The translations under genes were made by a program, and so were the position numbers. A stretch of DNA of 64,000 bases from Nocardioides nematodiphilus. Lineage in GTDB: Bacteria > Actinomycetota > Actinomycetes > Propionibacteriales > Nocardioidaceae. Under the pieces are notes generated by a model. The model saw only the letters and a list, made by a program, of their open reading frames with translations. It had not been told where the DNA came from and did no database searches. Below are positions 56,617 to 64,000 of the stretch, in pieces; position 1 is the stretch's first letter, and each line of letters starts with the position of its first letter. The stretch lies in assembly GCF_020216525.1 (NCBI RefSeq), contig NZ_JAIWOY010000009.1:62001-126000 (forward strand). Reading direction: 5' to 3'.

Positions 56617-57267
56617 TCAGTCCTTCTTGTGGGCCGGGCGGCCCTCGCCGGCGGCTTCCTTGGCACTGGAGATCACCTTGTCGACGAGGCCGTACTCGAG
56701 GGCCTCGTCGGCGGTGAACCAGCGGTCGCGATCGGCATCGGCGATGACCTGCTCGACGGGCTGACCGGTGTGCTTGGAGATCAGGTCGAGCAGCACCTTC
56801 TTGATGTGCAGCGACTGCTGGGCCTGGATCTTGATGTCCGAGGCCGAGCCGCCCATGCCGGAGGAGGGCTGGTGCATCATGATGCGCGCGTGCGGCAGCG
56901 CATAGCGCTTGCCCGCAGCACCCGCGCAGAGCAGGAACTGGCCCATCGATGCGGCCAGGCCCATGCCGACCGTGGCGACGTCGTTGGGGATGTAGTTCAT
57001 GGTGTCGTAGATCGCCATGCCCGCATCGACCGAGCCGCCGGGGCTGTTGATGTGCAGGAAGATGTCGGCCTCGGGGTCCTCGGCCGAGAGCAGCAGCAGC
57101 TGGGCGCAGATCGCGTTCGCGTTCTGGTCGCGTACCTCGGAACCGAGGAACACGATCCGCTCCTTGAGCAGTCGGCTGTAGATGTTGTCGTCGAGGAAGT
57201 TGAGCCCGGCGCCACCGTTCATGGTCGGCGCGTCGTACCCCTGGGGTGCGCTGGAGTTCAGGTTCAC
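56617..57267 (-). CDS. clpP1: ATP-dependent Clp protease proteolytic subunit ClpP1
   Basis: A 216-residue serine protease subunit with Ser107 in GLAASMGQF, His132 in IMMHQPSSG and an Asp near 180. The GTG at 57267 is preferred over a frame extension to 57303: TAGTGT (57275-57280) ends 7 bases before it and no Shine-Dalgarno is visible, which fits a leaderless message. A ClgR-like box lies 55 bases upstream. Which subunit carries the ClpX-docking role cannot be told here. Confidence 0.95.
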   Translation of the reverse strand: MNLNSSAPQGYDAPTMNGGAGLNFLDDNIYSRLLKERIVFLGSEVRDQNANAICAQLLLLSAEDPEADIFLHINSPGGSVDAGMAIYDTMNYIPNDVATVGMGLAASMGQFLLCAGAAGKRYALPHARIMMHQPSSGMGGSASDIKIQAQQSLHIKKVLLDLISKHTGQPVEQVIADADRDRWFTADEALEYGLVDKVISSAKEAAGEGRPAHKKD

Positions 57268-57321
57268 AATGGCGACACTAGCCGCCGAAGCAGACAGAAC
57301 CACGGGATGGCGTGCCCTGTT

Positions 57322-57332
57322 CGCCGAGAGCA
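57322..57332 (+). promoter_or_regulatory. candidate ClgR box upstream of clpP1
   Basis: CGCCGAGAGCA matches 10 of 11 positions of the actinobacterial ClgR core CGCYNANRGCG, preceded by GTT. It lies about 45 bases upstream of the inferred clpP1 start of transcription. ClgR is known to activate clp operons in actinobacteria. Confidence 0.45.
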
Positions 57333-57336
57333 GATT

Positions 57337-58311
57337 TCAGACGAGCCAGCGCAGCAGCGCGTCGTGGACGGCACCGCGGTTGGTCAGCGGCTCCCCCACG
57401 GGCAGCTCGAACGCCTCCGCGGTGGGGAACAGGTCGACGACCTCACGCGGACGCCGGCCGCCGCGGCGGTGCCGGCCCCAGAACAGCCGGCCGAACGCGC
57501 TGCCGAAGGGGTTCGGCCCGGCCATCCGCTCGGTGACCAGCAGGTGGTCGGCGCTCACGGCGGGCTCCAGCGCCAGGAAGGCGGCGTCGGCCTGGACGAT
57601 CCCGGCCAGCTGCTCGTCGATCCGGCGCCCGACGCCGGTGGCCAGGAGGCTCGGCTCGCAGGCGTAGCGCGGCACGCCGAGCCCGATCACCTCGGTGACC
57701 TTCGCGGTCCACGGGGCCGCGTCCGGCAGGCGCATCGCGGCGGCGGCGCGCACGGCCAGTCCCCCGTTGCCCGCCGCCAGCAGCACGATCCGCTCCACCG
57801 GGACGGGCCAGGAGCCGGTGAGACGCTGGAGCTGGGAGGCGAGCTCGATCCCCGCGCGGCTCGGCGAGCCGACGTCGAGGCGGGTGTGGATCGGCGTCCA
57901 GCCCAGCAGCGTCTGCAGTCGCTCGGCGTACGTCGCGCCGGTGGTGTCGCGGCCCTCCGCCCAGAGGTACTCGTCCTCGCCCGGGGGCGGCACCAGGACG
58001 AGCAGGCGACCGGTGAGCGTGGTCGTACGGGCGAGGAGATCGGCGAGCTCGCCGGGCGGCACGTCCTCGTCACCGTGGCGGAAGGCGAAGACCGGCCGGT
58101 CCAGCTCGGCCACCGCGCGACCGAGGGAGGCGCCCGCGATCGCCAGCGGCGTGCGCATCATCGGCGCCGCGAGGGCGGCCAGCGGACGGGCGATGGGGGC
58201 GGCGACCGGCACGATCGCGCGGCTGATCGGGCGGCGCGCCAGGCTGGTCGCCCGCCAGGTGCGGCGGAAGAGTCCCCCGAGGCGGGTACGGCGCGGGGCG
58301 GGGCGGCTCAC
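57337..58311 (-). CDS. hypothetical protein, degenerate alpha/beta-hydrolase-like
   Basis: A 324-residue protein. An Arg-rich N-terminus (1-30) and an Ala/Pro-rich amphipathic stretch precede an alpha/beta core resembling lipase-like hydrolases: LLVLVPPPGEDEYLW (strand and oxyanion-like loop), YAERLQTLLGWTPIHTRLDVGSPSRAG, and a would-be nucleophile elbow LLAAGNGGLAVRAA where Gly replaces the catalytic Ser of GHSMGGL. If related, it has lost hydrolase activity. GTG start; it lies between tig and clpP1 on the same strand. Function unknown. Confidence 0.6.
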   Translation of the reverse strand: MSRPAPRRTRLGGLFRRTWRATSLARRPISRAIVPVAAPIARPLAALAAPMMRTPLAIAGASLGRAVAELDRPVFAFRHGDEDVPPGELADLLARTTTLTGRLLVLVPPPGEDEYLWAEGRDTTGATYAERLQTLLGWTPIHTRLDVGSPSRAGIELASQLQRLTGSWPVPVERIVLLAAGNGGLAVRAAAAMRLPDAAPWTAKVTEVIGLGVPRYACEPSLLATGVGRRIDEQLAGIVQADAAFLALEPAVSADHLLVTERMAGPNPFGSAFGRLFWGRHRRGGRRPREVVDLFPTAEAFELPVGEPLTNRGAVHDALLRWLV

Positions 58312-58396
58312 CGGGACAACCTACGCGACACGAGCGAGGCCGGGCGAGCGAGCAGCGCGCCAAGCGCGCATTACCCGCGGGTACGCCGGGAAACGT

Positions 58397-58435
58397 GACG
58401 CGCCCCGCACCCGGAGTTCGGGTACGGGGCGCGTC
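58397..58435 (-). terminator. terminator of tig
   Basis: GACGCGCCCCGCACCCG pairs with CGGGTACGGGGCGCGTC over 17 positions with a single C-A mismatch and a GAGTT loop. It lies about 100 bases past the tig stop, before the next same-strand gene. Confidence 0.8.
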
Positions 58436-58532
58436 CGTGCTTCAGCGCGCGGCCCGGGTCGGCGTGCTACGCACGCCCGACCTCGTGGCTCGGGACAAGA
58501 ACACTCGCAAGCTCGGCTCTCGGCCTCGCTCC

Positions 58533-59918
58533 TCAGCTCTCGTCGACGGTCTCGTCCGCAGCCTCGGCGGCCTCGTCGCCCTCGGGGGCGAAGGTGCCGT
58601 CGGGGAGGAGGCCCTTGAGGACGACCTCGTTGCCCGACTTGTCGGTGACCTTGGCGGCCTCGACGATCTCGGCGAGGGCCTTGCCGCGGACGATCTCGGC
58701 GGCGTACTCGCTGATGTGGTGCGGGTGCTCCTGCAGGTGGGCGAAGGCCTGCTGCGGGTCCTGGCCCTGCTGCTGCGCGCGGCGGATGACGTGCTGGGTC
58801 AGCTCGTTCTGGTCCACGCCGTACTCGTTCTTGGCGGCGATCTCGTCGAGGAGCATCTGCGCGGCGATCGAGTCGCGGACGCGACGCTCGAGGTCGGCCT
58901 CGAACTCGTCCTGGGTCTGGCCCTCGTCCTCGAGGTACTTCTCGAGGGTGAGACCAGCGAAGACGAGCTGCTGCTCGAACTGCTCGCGGCGGGTGTTGAG
59001 CTCGTCGGTCACCAGACCCTCGGGAAGCGGGATCTCGACCTTCTCGAGGAGAGCCTCGAGGACGGCGTCACGGGCCTCAGCGGCCTGCTCGAGGCGCTTG
59101 CCCCGGCCGAGCCGCTCCTTGACGTCGGCCTTGAGCTCAGCGACGGTGTCGAACTCGCTGGCGAGCTGGGCGAAGTCGTCGTCGACCTCGGGCAGCTCCT
59201 GCTCCTGGACCTGCGTGACCTTGACGACGACGTCGACCTGCTGGCCGATCAGGTCGCCACCGACGAGCTGGCTGGTGAAGGCCTTCTCCTCGCCGGCCGA
59301 CAGGCCGGCGACGGCCTCGTCGAGACCGTCGAGCATGCCGCCGCGGCCGACCTGGTAGCTCATGCCGCTGACCTCGGCGCCCTCGACGGCCTCGCCGTCC
59401 TGGGTCGCCTTGAGGTCGATCACGACGAAGTCGTTCTCGGCAGCGGCGCGCTCGACGTCCTTGAGGGTGCCGAAGCGCTCACGCAGCGCCTGGACCTGCT
59501 CCTCGTCGTCCTCGTCGCTGACCTCGATGTCCGCGACCTCGGCGGCGATGCCGTCGTAGTCCGGGACCACGATCTCGGGCTTGACGTCGACCTCGGCCAC
59601 GAACTCCAGCGGGCCGTTGTCGTCGAACTTGGTGACCTCGAGCTCCGGCTGCGCCAGCGGGGTCAGGTTGTTCTCCTGCAGCGCCTCGCTGTACTTCTGC
59701 GGAAGCACGTCGTTGAGGGCCTGGTCGAGGACCGCGGCGCGGCCGACCTGGCGGTCGATCACCGACGGCGGAACCTTGCCGCGGCGGAAGCCGGGCACGT
59801 TCACCTGCTGGGCGATCTGCTTGTATGCCTTGTCGAGGCTCGGCTTGAGCTCCTCGAAGGGCACCTCGACGGTCAGCTTGGCCCGGGTCGGGCTCAAGGT
59901 CTCGACGGCGCTCTTCAC
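58533..59918 (-). CDS. tig: trigger factor, ribosome-associated chaperone
   Basis: Peptidyl-prolyl isomerase and chaperone at the ribosome exit, 461 residues. The ribosome-binding signature is VPGFRRGKVP (about 43-52), the PPIase domain spans about 150-245 (FVVIDLKATQDGEAVEG), and the C-terminal helical arms end in an acidic tail. GTG start with GGAG upstream. It lies upstream of the clp genes, the usual proteostasis neighbourhood, and just downstream of two tRNA genes. Confidence 0.97.
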   Translation of the reverse strand: MKSAVETLSPTRAKLTVEVPFEELKPSLDKAYKQIAQQVNVPGFRRGKVPPSVIDRQVGRAAVLDQALNDVLPQKYSEALQENNLTPLAQPELEVTKFDDNGPLEFVAEVDVKPEIVVPDYDGIAAEVADIEVSDEDDEEQVQALRERFGTLKDVERAAAENDFVVIDLKATQDGEAVEGAEVSGMSYQVGRGGMLDGLDEAVAGLSAGEEKAFTSQLVGGDLIGQQVDVVVKVTQVQEQELPEVDDDFAQLASEFDTVAELKADVKERLGRGKRLEQAAEARDAVLEALLEKVEIPLPEGLVTDELNTRREQFEQQLVFAGLTLEKYLEDEGQTQDEFEADLERRVRDSIAAQMLLDEIAAKNEYGVDQNELTQHVIRRAQQQGQDPQQAFAHLQEHPHHISEYAAEIVRGKALAEIVEAAKVTDKSGNEVVLKGLLPDGTFAPEGDEAAEAADETVDES

Positions 59919-59955
59919 AGGCTTTCTCCTCTTGGTTGATCGGGTGGTGAAGCAG

Positions 59956-60028
59956 TCGGGGCGACAGGACTCGAACCTGCGGTCTCCTGCTCCCAAAGCA
60001 GGCGCGCTAGCCACTACGCTACGCCCCG
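59956..60028 (-). tRNA. tRNA-Pro (TGG anticodon)
   Basis: A 73-base cloverleaf: acceptor CGGGGCG/CGCCCCG with the C1-G72 pair typical of bacterial tRNA-Pro and discriminator A, D arm GCGT/GCGC, anticodon arm CCTGC-TTTGGGA-GCAGG, T arm with GGTTCGAGTCC. The 3' CCA is not encoded. Confidence 0.95.
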
Positions 60029-60056
60029 CGAATCGACCCCCAGTGAGCCGGCTTCG

Positions 60057-60127
60057 AGCGGATGACGGGAATCGAACCCGCGTAATCAGTTTGGAAGACT
60101 GAGGCTCTACCATTGAGCTACATCCGC
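60057..60127 (-). tRNA. tRNA-Gly (TCC anticodon)
   Basis: A 71-base cloverleaf: acceptor GCGGATG/CATCCGC with discriminator T, D arm GCTC/GAGC, anticodon arm TCAGT-CTTCCAA-ACTGA, T arm with GGTTCGATTCC. CCA not encoded. It lies 28 bases upstream of tRNA-Pro on the same strand. Confidence 0.95.
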
Positions 60128-60230
60128 GCGCTGTTCCACAGCCGGGGAACCGGCTGCGAGCAACCCGCACATGGTGCCACACAGGACACGGTGCGACCCA
60201 ACCGGTCCGGCGTCGCGGGCCGCTCCGGCG

Positions 60231-61334
60231 TCAGGCCACCGAGCGGGTGACCACGACCATGGCGCGGTCGTCGTCCTTGGATCCCAGCGCATCGACGAGC
60301 CGCCGCGCGGCACCGTGGAAGTCACCGCGCAACAGCTGCTCGGCCTCCCCCAGCAGGCGGTCGATCCCGAGGTCGATGTCGCGGCGCGGCTCCTCCACCA
60401 TCCCGTCGGTGTAGAGCAGGACCGCGTCGCCGGGGCGCAGGGTCCCGGTCGCGGCGGTGAAGTCGGCGCCCTCGATCAGCCCGAGCAGCGGGCCCTCGCT
60501 GGCGAGGACCTTCCAGCGCCCGTCGCCCGCGGTGCGCTGCACGGCCGGCGGGTGGCCGGCCGTACGGACCTCGAACGCGCCGGTGTCGAAGCGGACCGTG
60601 AGGTGGACGGCGGTGGCGAAGCCCTCCTCCCAGCCCTGGCGCAACAGGTAGGCGTTCGCGGCCGGCAGGAAGCCGTCCGGCGGCAGCGCGCTGAGCATGC
60701 CGCCGAAGGCGCCGGAGAGCAGCAGGGCGCGGGTGCCGGCCTGCTCGCCCTTGCCGGAGACGTCGACCACCACCACGTCGAGCCGGTCCGGGGTCGGATT
60801 GCTGGCGACCACGAAGTCGCCCGCGAAGAGCGTGCCGCCGGCCGACGCGAGCGAGGACTCGGCGTGCCAGCCCTCCGGCAGCCTCGGGATGCCGCCCTGG
60901 TTGAGGATCCGGTCGCGCAGGTCGACGAACATCGACTCGCCCATGAAGCCCGCCACACCCAGCCGCGATCGGCGGAACGAGACGAGCAGCACCAGCAGAC
61001 CGAGCAGGAACTCGATCGCGATCGAGGCCTGGGTGAGCGGGGTGATCTCGCCATGTCTGAGCAGCACCGCCACGACCAGCATGGTCATCAGGAGCACGAC
61101 GAACCACGGAAGCACGCGCGGTCCGAGGACCAGGCTGCCGACGATCAGCGGCACCAACAGCGAGTTGAGCGGGACCCGGGTGGGCTGGAGCACGATCAGG
61201 ACGGCGAGCACGATGCCGAGCAGCGTGAGCCACAGCAGCGCCACGCCCTCCGCACCGGAGCGCCGCTGCTGAGCGCGCAGCTCAGCCAGCGTCCGCCGCA
61301 TGCCGGCAGGCGCCATCGCGGCCAAAGCACTCAT
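60231..61334 (-). CDS. membrane PP2C-type (SpoIIE) serine/threonine phosphatase
   Basis: A 367-residue protein. About four membrane helices occupy residues 30-125. The cytoplasmic SpoIIE-like phosphatase domain (about 150-365) shows FAGDFVV, VVVDVSGKGEQAG, TAGHPPAV, LLLYTDGMVEEPR and KDDDRAMVVV, the metal-binding Asp pattern of PP2C/SpoIIE enzymes. Such proteins usually dephosphorylate anti-anti-sigma factors; none is encoded nearby. GAGG lies upstream of the ATG. Confidence 0.9.
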   Translation of the reverse strand: MSALAAMAPAGMRRTLAELRAQQRRSGAEGVALLWLTLLGIVLAVLIVLQPTRVPLNSLLVPLIVGSLVLGPRVLPWFVVLLMTMLVVAVLLRHGEITPLTQASIAIEFLLGLLVLLVSFRRSRLGVAGFMGESMFVDLRDRILNQGGIPRLPEGWHAESSLASAGGTLFAGDFVVASNPTPDRLDVVVVDVSGKGEQAGTRALLLSGAFGGMLSALPPDGFLPAANAYLLRQGWEEGFATAVHLTVRFDTGAFEVRTAGHPPAVQRTAGDGRWKVLASEGPLLGLIEGADFTAATGTLRPGDAVLLYTDGMVEEPRRDIDLGIDRLLGEAEQLLRGDFHGAARRLVDALGSKDDDRAMVVVTRSVA

Positions 61335-61366
61335 CGAGCCTCGTCTCCGAGTCGGGGTTCGTGGGA

Positions 61367-62227
61367 TCACTCTAGGCCTGACTGTAAAGAGGCTGTGCGC
61401 GGTCTGTACCGAGGCTGGCACCCGGGGCACCAGAAGAGATTGCGTCCCTGAAGCTCCGCTGTGCGTACGACCTTGCCACAGACATGGCACGCCTGCCCCG
61501 TACGACGGTAGACGTACACCTCGCCGCCGTGGTCGTCCTGGCGCGGCGGGCGCCCCATCGCCTCGGGGGTGTGCTCGGGGCGCACGGTGTCGATCCGGTT
61601 GTCGATGACGCCCTGGTGCATGAGCTCGACGAGGTCGGTCCACATGGCGTTCCACTGGGCACGGCGCAGGGTGTTCCCGGGGCGCATCGGGTCGATCCGG
61701 TGCCGGAAGAGCAGCTCGGCGCGGTAGACGTTGCCGACGCCGGCCAACACCGCCTGATCCATCAGCAGCGCGCCGATCGCGACCTTGCTGCGGCTGATCC
61801 GATCCCACGCGCGGGCGGGGTCGCTGTCGGTGCGCAGCGGGTCGGGGCCGAGCCGGGCGATCACCGCATCGCGCTCGGCGGCGGTGATCAGGTGGCAGGT
61901 GGTGGCGCCGCGCAGATCGGCGTACGCCTCGGGGCCGACGATCCGCAGACGGACCTGCCCGACCGGCGCGGGCGCCGGCTGCCCGGACTCGCGGCGCGCG
62001 ATGAGGAACTTGCCGTAGAGGCCGAGATGGATGTGGACGTATCGGTCGTCCGGGAAGGCGACGAAGAGGTGCTTGCCCCACGCCTCGGCGCGTTCGAGCA
62101 CCTGACCGTCGACCTGCGCGGCCGACTCGGCGAAGCGGCCCTGCGGGCTGCCGACACGCACCTGTCGGCCGCCGAACGCAGCACCCAGGTCGGCGGCGAG
62201 CCGGTGGAGGGTGTGTCCCTCAGGCAT
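61367..62227 (-). CDS. Fpg/Nei family DNA glycosylase (Nei type)
   Basis: Base-excision repair enzyme of 286 residues. Start PEGHT, with catalytic Pro2 and Glu3, is the endonuclease VIII (Nei2-like) form rather than PELPE of Fpg. The H2TH region has LLMDQAVLAGVGNVYRAELLF and the C-terminal zinc finger is CHVCG...FWCPGC. It removes oxidised pyrimidines and has AP lyase activity in the family. It starts 17 bases after the rpiB stop, so the two may be cotranscribed. Confidence 0.93.
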   Translation of the reverse strand: MPEGHTLHRLAADLGAAFGGRQVRVGSPQGRFAESAAQVDGQVLERAEAWGKHLFVAFPDDRYVHIHLGLYGKFLIARRESGQPAPAPVGQVRLRIVGPEAYADLRGATTCHLITAAERDAVIARLGPDPLRTDSDPARAWDRISRSKVAIGALLMDQAVLAGVGNVYRAELLFRHRIDPMRPGNTLRRAQWNAMWTDLVELMHQGVIDNRIDTVRPEHTPEAMGRPPRQDDHGGEVYVYRRTGQACHVCGKVVRTAELQGRNLFWCPGCQPRYRPRTASLQSGLE

Positions 62228-62244
62228 TCAGGAGCGCCCCGGGC

Positions 62245-62763
62245 TCAGTCCTGGTCGTCGGCCGGGCCGAGGCCCACGGCCGACTCCGGCAGCGCGGGCC
62301 GCCGGCCGAGGCTCTCGTACGTGGCCATCTGCTCGATCCGGCGCACGTGCCGCTCGTCGTTGCTGAACCCCTCGGCGAGAAAGATCTCGACGAAGCGGGT
62401 CATGTCCTCGAGCGAGTGCATCCGACCGCCGACGGCGATGACCTGCGAGTCGTTGTGGTCGCGGGCCAGCTTGGCGGTCTCGTCCGACCAGACCAGCGCG
62501 GAGCGGATGCCCTTGACCTTGTTGGCGGCCATCTGCTCACCGTTGCCCGAGCCGCCGATGACGACGCCGAGGCTGTCGAGGCCCTCGGCACGCTCACGGG
62601 CGACCGCCTCGGCCGCGCGGATGCAGAAGACCGGGTAGTCGTCCAGCGCGTCGTAGACGAACGGACCGTGGTCCACGACGTCGTACCCGAGCTCGGTGAG
62701 CCGGTCGGTGAGGTGGGCCTTGAGGTCGAGTCCGGCGTGGTCGCAGCCGAGGTGAACGCGCAT
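62245..62763 (-). CDS. rpiB: ribose-5-phosphate isomerase B
   Basis: Interconverts ribulose 5-phosphate and ribose 5-phosphate. The 172-residue protein has VHLGCDHAGLDLK at the start, active-site loop VIGGSGNGEQMAANKVKGIRSALV and HNDSQVIAVGGRMHS. The usual catalytic Cys of the IGGSGNGE loop is absent; Gly/Ser there is usual for actinobacterial RpiB, which uses Glu instead. Length is slightly above the usual 150 owing to an acidic C-terminal tail. Confidence 0.95.
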   Translation of the reverse strand: MRVHLGCDHAGLDLKAHLTDRLTELGYDVVDHGPFVYDALDDYPVFCIRAAEAVARERAEGLDSLGVVIGGSGNGEQMAANKVKGIRSALVWSDETAKLARDHNDSQVIAVGGRMHSLEDMTRFVEIFLAEGFSNDERHVRRIEQMATYESLGRRPALPESAVGLGPADDQD

Positions 62764-62844
62764 GGCCGGATTCTCTCAGACGCATGGCCGTCCGGCCGCA
62801 TGGATACCTGACCCCGCTCCCGTCCTCGTCGCCTTGGAGCCTCC

Positions 62845-64000
62845 ATGCTCTTCTCCCCCGCCATCGTGCGCATCGTCCGCCGGATCTCGGCCTGGATCCC
62901 TGTGCTGGCGCTGGTCGCCGGGACGGTGATGCTGATCCCGGGTGCTGACGCCGCCCACCGGGCCCGGATCACGATCACGCCCTCCCGGGCCGCGCCCGGC
63001 GAGCCGCTGGTGATCCGCGGGAAGCTGCCGACCACGTTCCGGCGAACGATCTTCGTGCAGCGAGGCATGTTCGGGAGCTTCGGCGACCTCGTCCGCACGC
63101 ATACCGACAAGCACGGCCGCTTCCGGGTCACGATCCCGAAGAACGGGATGCCCAGCGATCCGTACCGAGTACGGGCTCCGCAGGTGCGCAAGCATCACCG
63201 GACCTACCCGGCGATCATCACCGCCGCCCGGACCATCGTGACGCTTCGCCCCAACGTGAGCGCGGCCCTCTCGGCCGACGCCGTCGCGGTCGGCGCGCCG
63301 GTCGAGCTCACGGCGGTCGGCACGCCCGTACGCCCGGGCCGGCCGCTCACCCTGCAACGTCGGATCAGCCCGACGCGGTGGCAGACCGTAGCCAGTCATC
63401 GCGAGGACGCCCGCGGCAGTGCCACCTTCGCCCTCGACACGTCGACGGCGGGGATCTTCACCTATCGGGTACGCGCCGAGACCTGGCACGGCTCGGGCTG
63501 GATGCCGACGTTCCCGGTCGACCTGAGCGTCGGCGCGGGTCCGCTCCCGCAGGCCCAGGGGCCGGGACCGGCTCCGACCGGCGCCCCGCACAGCACGGGT
63601 CCGCAGCCTGGCCCGGTGAACGCGGCGAACACCTTCAAGTGGGGTCGGATCACCGAGGACTGGGGCTGGGAGAAGGGTGAGTCGACCGACCCGTGGCAGA
63701 TCTACTCCGACGGCAGCGGCCGGGCCTCGATCGACACCGCTCTGCTCGTGCTCGACTCGGGCGTGGCCAAGCCGCGGCAGCGCGACACCGGGAGCGTGCG
63801 CGCCACGCTGACCGGTGCCGGGCACGCGTACGGCCGCTGGGAGGCGAAGGTGCGTGGACCGATCTTCCAGAGCGGCAGCGCCGACTATCGGATGGGCTTC
63901 AGCCTGGTGCCCGCGCGGCCGGGCGACCAGCACTGCGGTGGCTTGAGCGTGGACGTCGGGTCGTGGACCGGGTACAGCAGCACCACCACGATCGGCGTAC
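62845..64000 (+). CDS. secreted GH16/concanavalin-like protein, 3' end cut by window edge
   Basis: At least 385 residues. A signal peptide with a long hydrophobic core (about 16-36, ending ADA) precedes two Ig-like beta modules (about 38-135 and 135-230; PSRAAPGEPLVIRG and SADAVAVGAPVELTAVG), a Pro/Gly linker, and the start of a jelly-roll domain resembling family 16 glycoside hydrolases (AYGRWEAKVRG, YRMGFSLVP...HCGG). The catalytic ExDxxE motif has not been reached by the end of the window, so activity cannot be judged. GGAG lies 5 bases before the ATG. Divergent from rpiB. Confidence 0.7.
   Translation, partial: MLFSPAIVRIVRRISAWIPVLALVAGTVMLIPGADAAHRARITITPSRAAPGEPLVIRGKLPTTFRRTIFVQRGMFGSFGDLVRTHTDKHGRFRVTIPKNGMPSDPYRVRAPQVRKHHRTYPAIITAARTIVTLRPNVSAALSADAVAVGAPVELTAVGTPVRPGRPLTLQRRISPTRWQTVASHREDARGSATFALDTSTAGIFTYRVRAETWHGSGWMPTFPVDLSVGAGPLPQAQGPGPAPTGAPHSTGPQPGPVNAANTFKWGRITEDWGWEKGESTDPWQIYSDGSGRASIDTALLVLDSGVAKPRQRDTGSVRATLTGAGHAYGRWEAKVRGPIFQSGSADYRMGFSLVPARPGDQHCGGLSVDVGSWTGYSSTTTIGV

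Noticed and set aside
59941..60130. tRNA pair as a genomic-island attachment site
   Set aside because: No integrase, no direct repeat of the tRNA 3' ends in the window, and both flanks are housekeeping genes.

Overview
The window is high-GC, densely coded actinobacterial DNA with many 1-4 base stop/start overlaps and frequent GTG starts. Gene content and neighbourhoods fit a Nocardioides-like member of the Propionibacteriales: rne-rplU-rpmA-obg-proB, mreBCD-mrdA-rodA, folC-DUF4233-ndk, tig-clpP1-clpP2-clpX, gatCAB, iscS-mnmA, and a TIGR03960/TIGR03936 radical SAM pair. The genus is inferred from context, not proven. No insertion sequence, phage module or CRISPR array was seen.

Layout. 1-5021: minus-strand vitamin B12 uptake operon. 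A cobalamin riboswitch precedes a secreted alpha/alpha-barrel protein, a membrane-anchored protein with a transcobalamin-beta-like domain, an EcfT permease and a double ATPase that runs off the left edge. 5075-8377: gatCAB. 8480-13131: a flavoprotein-TPR fusion, then an ECF sigma factor with a membrane partner. 13186-16335: ligA, hsp20 and a divergent MerR regulator. 16446-18707: TetR-regulated drug exporter. 18789-22688: iscS, mnmA, a short MetE-like methionine synthase and a PfpI protein. 22763-25662: phosphate block (PPK2, Pit transporter with two small coupled genes, PHO-box-like repeats). 25661-32493: proB, obg, rpmA, rplU, rne.

32820-39550 holds the two radical SAM-linked genes, normally neighbours, split by about 4 kb carrying two CynX-type MFS genes, a methyltransferase and an SRPBCC protein. 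A 24-bp copy of the 3' end of the radical SAM gene lies inside the inserted block. 39575-47149: a second drug exporter followed upstream by the cell-shape operon rodA, mrdA, mreD, mreC, mreB. 47269-49910: a LacI-like remnant, ndk, DUF4233, folC and a 69-bp direct repeat. 49914-53508: a GNAT gene divergent from valS. 53639-60127: a His-rich anchored protein, clpX, clpP2, clpP1, a degenerate hydrolase-like gene, tig, and tRNA-Pro and tRNA-Gly. 60231-64000: a SpoIIE-type phosphatase, a Nei-type DNA glycosylase, rpiB and a truncated secreted GH16-like gene.

Themes. B12 connects the riboswitch operon, the B12-binding radical SAM protein and possibly the short MetE homologue. Phosphate handling connects PPK2, Pit and the PHO repeats. 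Several genes lack a Shine-Dalgarno sequence and carry a TAnnnT hexamer 6-8 bases before the start codon, which suggests leaderless transcripts. The most novel-looking item is the riboswitch-controlled, apparently split bacterial counterpart of intrinsic factor/transcobalamin in front of an ECF transporter.
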